64,000 nucleotides of DNA from Risungbinella massiliensis (GCF_000942395.1 NZ_LN812102.1:1867529-1931528), one strand, 5' to 3'. Counted from the first letter of the stretch, positions 46,365 through 54,488 are shown. The notes: generated from the sequence alone by a model not told the origin. Numbers and translations are program-made.

Positions 46365-47402
46365 CTATTGTTTGTTTGAAATGCGTTCTAATGATTCAAG
46401 ACGTACTGGCTTTCCTGTTTCGGCTGATTGTTGACAAGCTACCACAAATGCTAATGCTTCTCTACCTTCCTTACCAGAAACAATCGGCTCCCGATTTTCT
46501 CGGATTGCATCAGTCATATCTTGAATAATGCATTGATGACCAGGAGTACCAAATGGATCTTGGGCTACACGTTGTTTGGTCGACTCTGCTTCTTCATCGG
46601 ATAAGCTCTCAAACTGCCAGTTTTGAATCCAGTTAGCAGTAGGGCCTCCAATGACTGCTGTTCCGTTTTCACCAAAAATACTAAGAGACTCCTCTAAATT
46701 TTTGGGGTAGATCGTGACAGCTGCCTCTAACAGACCTAGTGCACCACTCTTAAATTTTAACACGCTAACGGAGGTGTCTTCTGCTTCAATTTTACGGATT
46801 CGAGTCGCATCAAAAGTGGAAACTTCCTCAAGATCTCCCATCATCCAAAGAAGTAAATCCATATTGTGAATCGCTTGGTTCATTAGAACGCCGCCATCCA
46901 TCTCTTTCGTTCCACGCCATGGAGCTTGATCATAATAAGCTTGATTTCGGTTCCAACGCACTGTAGCATTCGCATGTCCGATCTTGCCAAATGCTTCTTT
47001 CTCCAACTGCCGTTTCAACTCTACAACAGCAGGACGGAATCGATTGGGATGTACTACCGCCATCTTGACTCCATTTCGTTCACATGCATCCATCATTCGA
47101 TCAGCATCTTCTAAGGTAAGAGCCATAGGCTTCTCAACAATAACGTGTTTTTTCGCTTCTGCCGCCTGTATAGTCAAGGCAGGGTGAAGACCACTTGGAG
47201 TACAGATGGAGACCACATCCACATCCGACTGTAACATTTCATCTAAGGAAAGGTATCCTCTAACACCATCCACCGCAAACTCTTTTAAGCGTTCTGCGTT
47301 GGTGTCACAAACCGCGACCAGTTCAGCACCTTCTACTTCTTTAATTGCCGTAACGTGTTTTTTGGCAATGTGACCGCAACCGACGATCCCGTAACGTACC
47401 AA
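46365..47402 (-). CDS. wbpB: Gfo/Idh/MocA oxidoreductase (WbpB-like)
   Basis: 345 residues. N-terminal Rossmann motif GIVGCGHIAKKH, EKPMALTLEDA with the conserved Lys, and the C-terminal alpha/beta domain. WbpB oxidises C3 of UDP-GlcNAcA with NAD, preparing for transamination by WbpE. First gene of the operon. TTG start at 47402 with GGGGGG upstream; an out-of-frame ATG lies nearby. An operator-like palindrome pair lies about 70-110 bases upstream. Confidence 0.88.
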   Translation of the reverse strand: MVRYGIVGCGHIAKKHVTAIKEVEGAELVAVCDTNAERLKEFAVDGVRGYLSLDEMLQSDVDVVSICTPSGLHPALTIQAAEAKKHVIVEKPMALTLEDADRMMDACERNGVKMAVVHPNRFRPAVVELKRQLEKEAFGKIGHANATVRWNRNQAYYDQAPWRGTKEMDGGVLMNQAIHNMDLLLWMMGDLEEVSTFDATRIRKIEAEDTSVSVLKFKSGALGLLEAAVTIYPKNLEESLSIFGENGTAVIGGPTANWIQNWQFESLSDEEAESTKQRVAQDPFGTPGHQCIIQDMTDAIRENREPIVSGKEGREALAFVVACQQSAETGKPVRLESLERISNKQ

Positions 47403-47473
47403 GCTCGTTGCCCCCCAAACATTCTCTTCTCATATATTGTGATCTGCGAATAAGTTTCTTATGAATTGTTTCG

Positions 47474-47515
47474 AATGTTACAGTAACATTACAAATCTAA
47501 GTATCACTGTAACAT
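47474..47515. promoter_or_regulatory. Operator-like palindrome pair upstream of the wbp operon
   Basis: AATGTTACAGTAACATT (47474-47490) is a perfect 17-base palindrome. GTATCACTGTAAC (47501-47513, extending to CTGTAACAT) is a related imperfect copy whose centre is 25 bases away. Both share ATGTTACAG/CTGTAACAT with the site at 41896-41904. Confidence 0.55.
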
Positions 47516-47597
47516 AACTGCAAAGTTTTGAATAGAGTAGCCCCAAAATTTCCGTGACATCCTATTACTATCTAAATAGGAAGGGAGACCAGTACAA

Positions 47598-47738
47598 ATG
47601 CGATGGTTTTGGACTATATCCAGTGAGACCAGCGACTGGCTAGTTGGCTTTTTCGTTGCCGTTGTCCTTAGTCTGCCCTTTTGGGGGATTCTCTACTTAG
47701 TCGGCCGATATTTGTGGCATTTTTTATCCCTTACATAA
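47598..47738 (+). CDS. 46-residue small membrane protein
   Basis: ATG at 47598, TAA at 47736-47738, GGAAGGGAG about 11 bases upstream. The product starts MRWFWTISSETSDWLVG, is rich in Trp and Phe, and has one TM segment (about 15-37). It is divergent from the wbp operon. No family is recognised; support is an open frame with a fair ribosome site, without a clear terminator. Confidence 0.5.
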   Translation: MRWFWTISSETSDWLVGFFVAVVLSLPFWGILYLVGRYLWHFLSLT

Positions 47739-47849
47739 CCAGTGTAAGGAAAAAGCCCAAAGATTCGACTAGTTCCAATCAGAGTGTGTAACCCAGATTC
47801 CAATTTCGTAGCACTTATCTCAGTATGTTTTTCTATTAACTACCTAAAC

Positions 47850-47882
47850 TAACAAGCCCACTTTTAATGAGTGGGCCTGTTG
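47850..47882 (-). terminator. Terminator downstream of fabZ
   Basis: AACAAGCCCACT pairs with AGTGGGCCTGTT (one mismatch), with a short T-rich tail on both strands. Confidence 0.7.
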
Positions 47883-47885
47883 GTT

Positions 47886-48329
47886 TTATTCGTTTGTTGG
47901 ATCTAAGATAGCAAACATCAGATCGCCTTCCGCTGCTACTTTATCTCCAACTCGTGCGATCCCATGACCTTTCCCAATTGGTCCTTTTACACGAGTCATC
48001 TCCACTTCCAGCCGCAGAACATCTCCTGGACGGACTTGTTCACGGAAACGGAACTTATCCAGTCCTGTGAGAAATCCGATCTTCCCTTTATTTTCTTCCA
48101 TGCTAAGCGCTGCAAATGCTCCTACTTGTGCCAGAGCTTCTACGATCAGTACTCCTGGCATTACAGGATAGTCTGGAAAATGCCCTTGAAAAAAAGGCTC
48201 ATTAATCGTTACGTTTTTTTCTCCAATTGCTTTCTTCCCTGGATCTACTTCTACAATTTTATCAACTAATAAGAATGGATAGCGATGGGGAATGGTCTTC
48301 ATAATTTCTTGCACATTGATTTCAGACAC
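47886..48329 (-). CDS. fabZ: 3-hydroxyacyl-ACP dehydratase FabZ
   Basis: 147 residues, hot-dog fold. Catalytic His in [10 protein letters not shown] and Glu in [12 protein letters not shown]. It dehydrates 3-hydroxyacyl-ACP in fatty acid elongation. The GTG at 48329 follows GGAAGGGAG; the frame extends six codons upstream through that site. Confidence 0.96.
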   Translation of the reverse strand: MSEINVQEIMKTIPHRYPFLLVDKIVEVDPGKKAIGEKNVTINEPFFQGHFPDYPVMPGVLIVEALAQVGAFAALSMEENKGKIGFLTGLDKFRFREQVRPGDVLRLEVEMTRVKGPIGKGHGIARVGDKVAAEGDLMFAILDPTNE

Positions 48330-48527
48330 AAAAAAACTCCCTTCCAATCAGGTTTCTTGTCCATTATAGCGAAGCAAATGGCAAAAAACCACGAAGGAAA
48401 GGAGCTTTTCTATTTCCTTATTCTAAATGAGTGTATTACCCTTTGAAGAATATTACATAATGGGAAACTGATAGTTCCCCCTGTATATTACAGTCCATAC
48501 ATGCTACCCACTTCAGAATTACTCTAC

Positions 48528-49853
48528 TCAAATCGAATTTTTTGGATGGTGAGCAACTTGTTCTACCGCACTAGCTACCGCACGATGCACATCTAGGTCG
48601 AGAGGTTGTGGTACCAGCTCACCTGGTTTCGCACAATCAGCAATGGCTTTTGCTGCAGTGACCAACATCTCATGTGTTATGTCAGTAGCTTGTGCATTTA
48701 ATGCCCCACGGAAAATTCCAGGGAATCCTAATACATTGTTAACAGAACGGCCATCTGCTGCATAGGCTGCACCTGCACTAAGTGCAATCTCTGGTTCAAT
48801 CTCTGGTTTTGGATTGGATAGTGCTAGGATAATCTGACCTTTGCGAACCCATCCTGGATTGATCAAACCAGGAACTCCTGTGGTAGAAATGACAATATCG
48901 CAAGTCTCCATCAGTTCTTGAATCGAATTAGCTGGAGTTCCTCCAAAACTCTGTAGACGATCTAGTGCTACAGCTTGTCGATCGACGCCTACCATTTGCT
49001 CCACACCATATGCCAAGAACATCCGACAGATCGCAAGACCTGCTGCTCCCAAACCAATCTGTCCTACTTTTGCCTTAGAAAGATCGGTTCCAGTAGCTCG
49101 ACATGCTTGGATAACAGCCGCTAACGTAACAACTGCTGTACCATGTTGATCATCATGCATAACGGGAATTGACAAATCTGCTTTCAGACGTTCTTCAATC
49201 TCAAAACAATGTGGAGATCCAATATCCTCAAGCAAAATGCCGCCAAAACCAGGTGCTATATTTTTAACAGTCTGTACTATCTCATCTGGATCACTTGTAT
49301 CAAGTAAGATCGGAACAGCACTAATTCCAGCCAAACGATCAAACAAAGCTGCTTTTCCTTCCATTACAGGCATTCCCGCAACAGCACCAATATTCCCCAA
49401 GCCGAGAATTGCGGTGCCATCTGTGACAATTGCTACTGTATTCCCAATACTGGTATAGTATCTAGCTTTGCTAGGATCTTTTTCGATAACTCGACATACT
49501 TCTGCCACACCTGGAGTATAAACACGACGCAAGTCAGCTAGAGATCGAATCTCTACTCGACTGGTCATGTGTATTTTTCCACCTTCATGAGCCAATAAAA
49601 CATCATCTGATACTGAGTGAATATGAATTCCATTTCCCAACGCTTCTACTGCTACTAATACACGCTCGAATTGTTCAGGATTCTCACAATGTACTGTAAT
49701 ATCGCGCACCGTAGAGAAAGGCCCTATCTGTTTTGTTACAATATCTCCAATATCTCCACCTTCGGAACCGATTGCCATGGTTACTTTGCCTAAGTTACCT
49801 GGGCGAGAAGGGGTTTCGACTATAATGGTTCGTATAAAATTTCTAGCTGCCAC
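48528..49853 (-). CDS. NAD(P)-dependent malic enzyme with N-terminal ACT domain
   Basis: 441 residues: ACT domain (about 8-85), then the malic enzyme core with YTPGVAEVCR, VTDGTAILGLG, MHDDQHGTAVV (metal site) and the Rossmann GLGAAGLAICRMF. It converts malate to pyruvate, CO2 and NAD(P)H. The ACT domain points to control by a small ligand, perhaps an amino acid. GTG start at 49853 with GGAGGTG eight bases upstream. Single-gene unit. Confidence 0.93.
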   Translation of the reverse strand: MAARNFIRTIIVETPSRPGNLGKVTMAIGSEGGDIGDIVTKQIGPFSTVRDITVHCENPEQFERVLVAVEALGNGIHIHSVSDDVLLAHEGGKIHMTSRVEIRSLADLRRVYTPGVAEVCRVIEKDPSKARYYTSIGNTVAIVTDGTAILGLGNIGAVAGMPVMEGKAALFDRLAGISAVPILLDTSDPDEIVQTVKNIAPGFGGILLEDIGSPHCFEIEERLKADLSIPVMHDDQHGTAVVTLAAVIQACRATGTDLSKAKVGQIGLGAAGLAICRMFLAYGVEQMVGVDRQAVALDRLQSFGGTPANSIQELMETCDIVISTTGVPGLINPGWVRKGQIILALSNPKPEIEPEIALSAGAAYAADGRSVNNVLGFPGIFRGALNAQATDITHEMLVTAAKAIADCAKPGELVPQPLDLDVHRAVASAVEQVAHHPKNSI

Positions 49854-49911
49854 TCTCTTGGCACCTCCACTGCTTTTACTGTATCTATTGCCTTATCATA
49901 CTAAAACCTAT

Positions 49912-49939
49912 AAAAAAAGCTACCCTCCTAGGTAGCTTT
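49912..49939 (-). terminator. Terminator upstream of the malic enzyme gene
   Basis: AAAGCTACC pairs with GGTAGCTTT, followed on the minus strand by TTTTT. It would end transcripts from the CDP-alcohol transferase gene after crossing the IS remnant. Confidence 0.85.
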
Positions 49940-49997
49940 CCATAAATTAATGGATCCTGTATTTCTTTTTTATCTATTATAGCGGAAAATACTCCCA

Positions 49998-50091
49998 CTT
50001 CTAAGCGTAGCGAAAGTGGGAGATGAATCTGCGTCGGACAGAACATGATCGTGACATTAATGCCGCTCAGAATATCTTAAAAGAAGTCTAA
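49998..50091 (+). pseudogene. Decayed C-terminal fragment of an IS200/IS605-type tnpB
   Basis: The last 16 codons before a TAA at 50089-50091 read HDRDINAAQNILKEV after RTE, the hallmark end of TnpB (usually CG.xHDRDxNAAxNIL). Going upstream, a CTAAGCGTA...TGGGAG stretch fits the preceding NLSVxxWE block, but small indels break the frame and the second Cys pair of the zinc finger is lost. No other part of tnpB and no tnpA is present. Confidence 0.85.
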
Positions 50092-50202
50092 GACTTTTTG
50101 CCGTAGGAACTACGGTTTGAACTTGGTACATTCCTATCGGTAGATGGGATTAACCAAGAATCCCCCACCTCTTCACGTTAGCATAGGTGGAGGAATGTTC
50201 AA
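50092..50202 (+). mobile_element. Right end and omega-RNA-like region of the IS200/IS605-type element
   Basis: Directly after the tnpB stop are a perfect hairpin (CCGTAG GAA CTACGG), then GGTAGATGGGATTAACCAAG and AATCCCCCACC, then a terminal hairpin (CCCACCT...AGGTGG) ending at GTTCAA. This order is that of the TnpB 3' UTR that yields the guide (omega) RNA. The final TCAA matches the right-end cleavage tetranucleotide known for IS608-type elements. With no left end or protein, it is a scar. Confidence 0.75.
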
Positions 50203-50714
50203 TCATTAATTGATTTAATTCGGATGAAATAGATGAGAGTAGTAAAATATGAAAGCCCGATTACAAACCAAATAGAAAATGCTGGAATGGGTAGATCTGT
50301 CATTAATAACAATAGCACTATATAAAATAGTACAGTGGTCAACTTACCCAAAAAATTAGCTGGTACTGTCTTTTTACCCTGTAAATGGAAAACTGCCCCA
50401 AACAAGATCATTGCTAAGTCACGAAAAATAATAGCTCCTGCCGCAAGAAAACTGATTTTTTGCGAGTAAAACAAAGTGAAAAAGACTGCAAACATCATTA
50501 GTTTATCTGCTAGAGGGTCTAACATGATACCCATCTGGGTTACGAGTTGGTATTTTCTAGCGATATAACCATCTAACACATCCGTAAGCCCTGCAAGCAG
50601 TACAATGGCGATCGCCCAATAGTTTTTACCCGGAATATCAGAAAAATAGACAAATAAGTAGGCTGGAACCATTGCAAAACGAAGCATTGTTAAGATATTA
50701 GGTACATTCGACAA
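50199..50714 (-). CDS. CDP-alcohol phosphatidyltransferase (PgsA-like)
   Basis: 171 residues, about six TM segments. The family motif DG(x)2AR(x)8G(x)3D(x)3D is intact at DGYIARKYQLVTQMGIMLDPLAD. It makes a phospholipid such as phosphatidylglycerol phosphate at the membrane; whether it is the essential PgsA or a paralogue is unclear. The TTG at 50714 (MSNVPNILTMLRF) follows GGGAGGGAA. Its TGA stop (50201-50199) lies inside the terminal TTCAA of the IS remnant, so the C-terminus may have been altered by insertion. Confidence 0.88.
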   Translation of the reverse strand: MSNVPNILTMLRFAMVPAYLFVYFSDIPGKNYWAIAIVLLAGLTDVLDGYIARKYQLVTQMGIMLDPLADKLMMFAVFFTLFYSQKISFLAAGAIIFRDLAMILFGAVFHLQGKKTVPANFLGKLTTVLFYIVLLLLMTDLPIPAFSIWFVIGLSYFTTLIYFIRIKSIND

Positions 50715-50749
50715 TCGGTTCCCTCCCATTTTTCACATTGAACATGAAG

Positions 50750-50786
50750 AACCCCGTCGAGATTGGCGATCCATCAAGACGGGTTT
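50750..50786. terminator. Stem-loop between the EpuA-domain gene and the phosphatidyltransferase gene
   Basis: AACCCCGTC pairs with GACGGGTT. The T-run is best on the plus strand; the minus-strand tail is weak (GGTTCTTC), so read-through into the transferase gene is likely. Confidence 0.55.
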
Positions 50787-50787
50787 T

Positions 50788-51342
50788 TTATTTACTATAC
50801 ACCAAATTGTAAAGATGTTCCCACGTTTTTATATCAAATACATTCGCAATCGGTTGCTCTCCTAAAACAGAATGCCCAATTATCAAACCAAATAACAACA
50901 TTACTACTAAAAGAGCTGGAACCCAGAAAATCTTTAACCACTTGTTCGCCCACTTGCTCTTAGGTTGATCTGTCTCCGAAACTACTTCTTGTTGCACTGG
51001 ATCGATCTGTTCTACTGTAGGAGCTACAGTATAATCTTTAAAGTCCAATGGTGTTAGAGTATCCTCAATACTAGCTGAAGCTTGTTGATGAGATGTAGAT
51101 GGCGGAAAAGGATTTTCTTTATTATCCCAATTATTTCTCTCATCTTTTTCTTTATTTTCTAGTTCTTGACTTGAGTTCGTAACCAAACTATCTAGATCGG
51201 TCTCTTTTGAATCACTCTGTTTCTCTCTTAAATCTTCCTCTTCTTGGCTCCATTTCAACTCGCCTGGAGGATGTGATTCTTGTGTATTGTTATTTTCCAA
51301 TGCTTCTTCATTGGTGTTGTTCTTCCAGTCATCAGATTTCAT
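50788..51342 (-). CDS. EpuA-domain membrane protein with long acidic N-terminal region
   Basis: 184 residues. About 128 disordered, Asn/Gln/Glu-rich residues precede a single TM and a short C-terminal segment (WLKIFWVPALLVVMLLF, then GLIIGHSVLGEQPIANVFD and TWEHLYNLV). That end matches the EpuA family (annotated as DNA-directed RNA polymerase subunit beta in databases, a small membrane protein often near murA or spoIIID). The function is unknown and the RNA polymerase label should not be taken literally. Confidence 0.8.
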   Translation of the reverse strand: MKSDDWKNNTNEEALENNNTQESHPPGELKWSQEEEDLREKQSDSKETDLDSLVTNSSQELENKEKDERNNWDNKENPFPPSTSHQQASASIEDTLTPLDFKDYTVAPTVEQIDPVQQEVVSETDQPKSKWANKWLKIFWVPALLVVMLLFGLIIGHSVLGEQPIANVFDIKTWEHLYNLVYSK

Positions 51343-51566
51343 ATATTACCTCTCCATTATGTCATCCGAATATCTACTAAAGTCTTATTCTACTTGTCCA
51401 ATATACCAATACTTCATATTGAATATAACGCAACTAATTTTAGAAGTCTACTAATATACTCGTAGATTTTAACACAAGAAAAGAAGCACCGAAAGGGAAG
51501 AAATCTGGATAAAATGAAAAAATTGCGATAAAATGATCCATTTTCGATGCTCTTTACGAAATTTCC

Positions 51567-51845
51567 TTATACTTTTACTGGAACTTTGCTACTTACTGTT
51601 TTCCGTTTATACTTGATCTTCGTTGCTTCCCCGCCTCGTAAGTGACGGATTGATTTATGATACTCTAATATTTCTTTGACTTGGTTGGCTAGATCAGGGT
51701 TTATCTCTGGTAGACGCTCTGTTAAATCTTTATGAACGGTACTCTTGGAAACTCCAAATTCCTTCGCAATTTTTCGTACTGTATTTCTGGTTTCTAGGAA
51801 ATATTCTCCTATTTTTATTGTTCGTTCTTTTATATAATCATGCAT
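51567..51845 (-). CDS. spoIIID: Sporulation transcription factor SpoIIID
   Basis: 92 residues, nearly identical to B. subtilis SpoIIID over MHDYIKERTIKIGEYFLETR, KSTVHKDLTERLPEINPDLA and YHKSIRHLRGGEAT. It has a helix-turn-helix (about 22-45) and a basic C-terminal helix. It acts in the mother cell, turning down sigma-E genes and turning on sigK. The ATG at 51845 follows GGGGGAGAGG. A sigma-E-type promoter lies upstream. Confidence 0.97.
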   Translation of the reverse strand: MHDYIKERTIKIGEYFLETRNTVRKIAKEFGVSKSTVHKDLTERLPEINPDLANQVKEILEYHKSIRHLRGGEATKIKYKRKTVSSKVPVKV

Positions 51846-51875
51846 CTCCTCTCCCCCTTTCAGCATGTCTGCTAC

Positions 51876-51903
51876 ATTATATGAAGGGGTTTCGACGTTA
51901 TTC
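51876..51903 (-). promoter_or_regulatory. Sigma-E-type promoter of spoIIID
   Basis: On the minus strand, -35 GAATAAC (51903-51897), 13-base spacer, -10 CATATAAT (51883-51876), seven of eight matches to CATACAAT. spoIIID is a sigma-E gene in B. subtilis. Confidence 0.55.
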
Positions 51904-52004
51904 GCCATCAGACAAGCATGGACAAGCAAAAACTTGTATTTGTTCTGTAAATAAAAAAGAAGCCCCTCTTAAAAAGGACTTCTTTTATTCGATAAACCAA
52001 AGAA

Positions 52005-52679
52005 CTACTCTGTCTTTAAGTACTGACTAGGGTTGACTGCTTGGTCGTCTTTACGAATCTCAAAATGCAAGTGATTTCCTTGCTCTTGTTCAAACTGGTT
52101 CTGTCCTGCTTTTGCAAGCACATCCCCCTGTTGAACATTTTGTCCTACCTGTACTTTTACATCATCTAAACTGATATATACACTGACCAAGCCATTTGCA
52201 TGTTGGATCTCCACAAGTTCCCCAAGAATTGGATTCTTGTCTACTTTCACTACTTTCCCATCCATCACGGCAACTACATTAAAAGACTTTTTATCTTTCC
52301 GTGCAAAGTCAAAACCGAGATGAGGCCAGTAAGTATTGGCGTACTTAACCAATGCAGATTCTTTTTGTTGATTTGTTGCATTCTCTTGATAAAAATCGGT
52401 TGTTTTACTTGCCTCTGAATCTTTGGCAATTGGGTAAATCATTTGCTCGGAAGTAGGAGACTTTTCTACTGGTAAAATGGTGTCTTCACTTGGTTTAACA
52501 GTAGTAGTGGCTGTTTCATTATCACGTAAGAACCAAGCGGTTCCTAAAAGGACAGCAACCAGAGCAAGGTAAAGACCTGGAATGAACCATTTACTTTTGA
52601 CAATTCGTCTCCAAGTTTGTTTGCGTTTTTTCGCTTCTTCCAGAGAAGATACGTTATTTTTTGGTTCTTCTGGATTCAT
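52005..52679 (-). CDS. spoIIQ: SpoIIQ, forespore M23/LytM-domain protein
   Basis: 224 residues: cytoplasmic N-terminus, one TM (about 32-50), linker, and LytM domain (about 105-220). HLGFD and NHLHFE are present, but the middle His of the YxH motif is replaced (VSVYISL). SpoIIQ in the forespore membrane binds SpoIIIAH of the mother cell to form the engulfment channel; loss of one M23 ligand is known in Bacillus SpoIIQ, implying a structural role. The neighbourhood (spoIIID, spoIID) supports the name. Confidence 0.9.
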   Translation of the reverse strand: MNPEEPKNNVSSLEEAKKRKQTWRRIVKSKWFIPGLYLALVAVLLGTAWFLRDNETATTTVKPSEDTILPVEKSPTSEQMIYPIAKDSEASKTTDFYQENATNQQKESALVKYANTYWPHLGFDFARKDKKSFNVVAVMDGKVVKVDKNPILGELVEIQHANGLVSVYISLDDVKVQVGQNVQQGDVLAKAGQNQFEQEQGNHLHFEIRKDDQAVNPSQYLKTE

Positions 52680-52867
52680 TTGTTTATCACCTCAGAACTC
52701 ATTGTCGACCGCGAAAACTCTCTTTATACCTAAGGTGGGAAATATTTGTTCAATTCTCATTAAAAACGAGTTTTCTATTATCTTTTTGGTTACGGTAAAT
52801 ATTGGAGAAGCTGTTATGACATGCTTTTGAAAGAGAAAAGGGACATTAATATGGAGGTGACAACTAG

Positions 52868-53887
52868 TTGAAACCATTCCAACCAGATCTCGTATACTTC
52901 GAGCCAGGAGCTTTGGATTATCCACTTGGAAAAGAGCTCTACGAAAAATTCTCTAAAACCGATATCCCAGTCAGAATTACAAAATCTCATAATCGAATTA
53001 CCGATTTACCTGGGGAATCCGACCTTGAAAAGTATCGGATCGCCAAACGAACACTCGTAGTAGGAGTACGCAAAACACTCAAGTTTGAGCAATCCAAACC
53101 AAGTGCTGACTACGCTCTACCTCTTGCAACGGGCTGTATGGGACACTGCCACTACTGTTATCTCCAAACTACCCTTGGGAATCGACCTTATGTACGTGTC
53201 TATGTCAATCTAGATGAAATATATGGAGCAGCCTTGAAGTACATAGAGGAAAAAAAGCCCCAAGAAACCGTTTTTGAAGCTGCTTGTACATCTGATCCAG
53301 TCGGCATAGAACATTTGACCGGAACACTTCGGAAAACAATCGAATTTATCGGGCAAAACGAGTTTGCAAGACTCCGATTTGTAACGAAGTATGCTAATGT
53401 AGATAGCCTTTTAGATGCAAAACATAATGGACGAACCAGATTTCGTTTTAGCGTTAATGCCAATTATGTAGTGAAGAACTTTGAACCTGCTACCTCTCCT
53501 TTGGAGGATCGAATTAACGCAGCCGGAAAAGTAGCAAAAGCTGGTTATCCTATGGGATTTATCATTGCTCCCATTATGATCTTTGAAGGATGGGAAGAGC
53601 AGTATCAAGACCTTTTGGATAAACTGCGCGAAAAACTGCCTACTGTAAATGACATTACCTTTGAACTAATCACACATCGATTTACGAAAACAGCAAAAAA
53701 CATCATTGAACAACGTTATCCTAAAACCAAATTAGTAATGGAAGAAGAGGTTCGGAAGAAAAAATGGGGTCCTTATGGACGTACAAAATATGTCTATCAA
53801 GATGCCCATATGCAAGCGATCAAAGAACATATGAAACAACTCATTGAAGGATACTTTCCACAAGCGGAAATCAGTTATTTTACGTAA
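52868..53887 (+). CDS. splB: Spore photoproduct lyase
   Basis: 339 residues, radical SAM enzyme. The 4Fe-4S cluster motif is CMGHCHYC (about 96-103), followed by YLQTTLGNRPYVRVYVN, typical for SplB. It reverses the spore photoproduct thymine dimer during germination. TTG start at 52868 with GGAGGTGA seven bases upstream. It stands alone, divergent from spoIIQ; a CATTAATA at 52845-52852 resembles a sigma-G -10, but I saw no well-spaced -35. Confidence 0.95.
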   Translation: MKPFQPDLVYFEPGALDYPLGKELYEKFSKTDIPVRITKSHNRITDLPGESDLEKYRIAKRTLVVGVRKTLKFEQSKPSADYALPLATGCMGHCHYCYLQTTLGNRPYVRVYVNLDEIYGAALKYIEEKKPQETVFEAACTSDPVGIEHLTGTLRKTIEFIGQNEFARLRFVTKYANVDSLLDAKHNGRTRFRFSVNANYVVKNFEPATSPLEDRINAAGKVAKAGYPMGFIIAPIMIFEGWEEQYQDLLDKLREKLPTVNDITFELITHRFTKTAKNIIEQRYPKTKLVMEEEVRKKKWGPYGRTKYVYQDAHMQAIKEHMKQLIEGYFPQAEISYFT

Positions 53888-53892
53888 ACACA

Positions 53893-53924
53893 AAAGGATG
53901 GACATTGGCTATTGTCCATCCTGT
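53893..53924. terminator. Bidirectional terminator after splB
   Basis: AGGATGGACA pairs with TGTCCATCCT (10 bp) between two converging genes. Confidence 0.7.
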
Positions 53925-53933
53925 TCTGAATTA

Positions 53934-54488
53934 CTATTCAGGAGTTTTTTTCTCCAGATTGGTTAAAATCGCATACCCTTTGTATACTTTTAAAGTAGCC
54001 ACCAATTGCCCTGTTTGGGACATCTGCTCTAATTCTCTTCCTTTTCCTTCTTCTACATAATATTGTTCTAAAGCAGGATAGTGAATCTGATAGATACTAC
54101 CATCCAATGACTGATTCGGCAATGAACTAACAATGTTTCCTTCTAGATAAATCCCCTTACTTGGTCTAGTACCAGTCACTTGAGAAATCTCATGCGATTT
54201 CCCATTATGTTGGAGTAAAACATAAACAGGTACAATCCCTTGACGCTCCATCATTTGGCGTACATCCGGTTCTATTTTAGACTCAGGTACTTCTTCCACT
54301 TCAAATTTTAGGCTTACATAAACTCCATACCAAGGATCTCGTGGGTCGACAGGAACAGTTTGTAACTGAATCTCCTCCCCAACAGAGACTGTATACAATG
54401 GTTTGGCTCCCATCGCTAAAAGTACCAATACTGGAACGAGCAGCATTGCCCAAAAGTTCTTAGTTGGTAAACGTTTTCGAGTCTCCAT
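53934..54488 (-). CDS. GDYXXLXY-domain membrane-anchored protein
   Basis: 184 residues: one TM (about 12-32), then an extracellular domain with PRDPWYGVYVSLKFEVEEV, a variant of the GDYxxLxY motif (here YGVYVSLKF). These proteins are usually encoded beside DUF2157 membrane proteins, as here; function unknown. The ATG at 54488 follows GGAAGGAAAG and overlaps the upstream gene by 29 bases. Confidence 0.8.
   Translation of the reverse strand: METRKRLPTKNFWAMLLVPVLVLLAMGAKPLYTVSVGEEIQLQTVPVDPRDPWYGVYVSLKFEVEEVPESKIEPDVRQMMERQGIVPVYVLLQHNGKSHEISQVTGTRPSKGIYLEGNIVSSLPNQSLDGSIYQIHYPALEQYYVEEGKGRELEQMSQTGQLVATLKVYKGYAILTNLEKKTPE

Noticed and set aside
49990-50023. CTCCCACTT/AAGTGGGAG hairpin as the left end of the IS element
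   Set aside because: The bases following it fit the tnpB coding sequence, so the hairpin is more likely internal or fortuitous than a true left end.
52845-52867. Sigma-G promoter for splB
   Set aside because: CATTAATA resembles a -10, but the nearest -35-like ACATG is spaced about 20 bases away instead of about 18.
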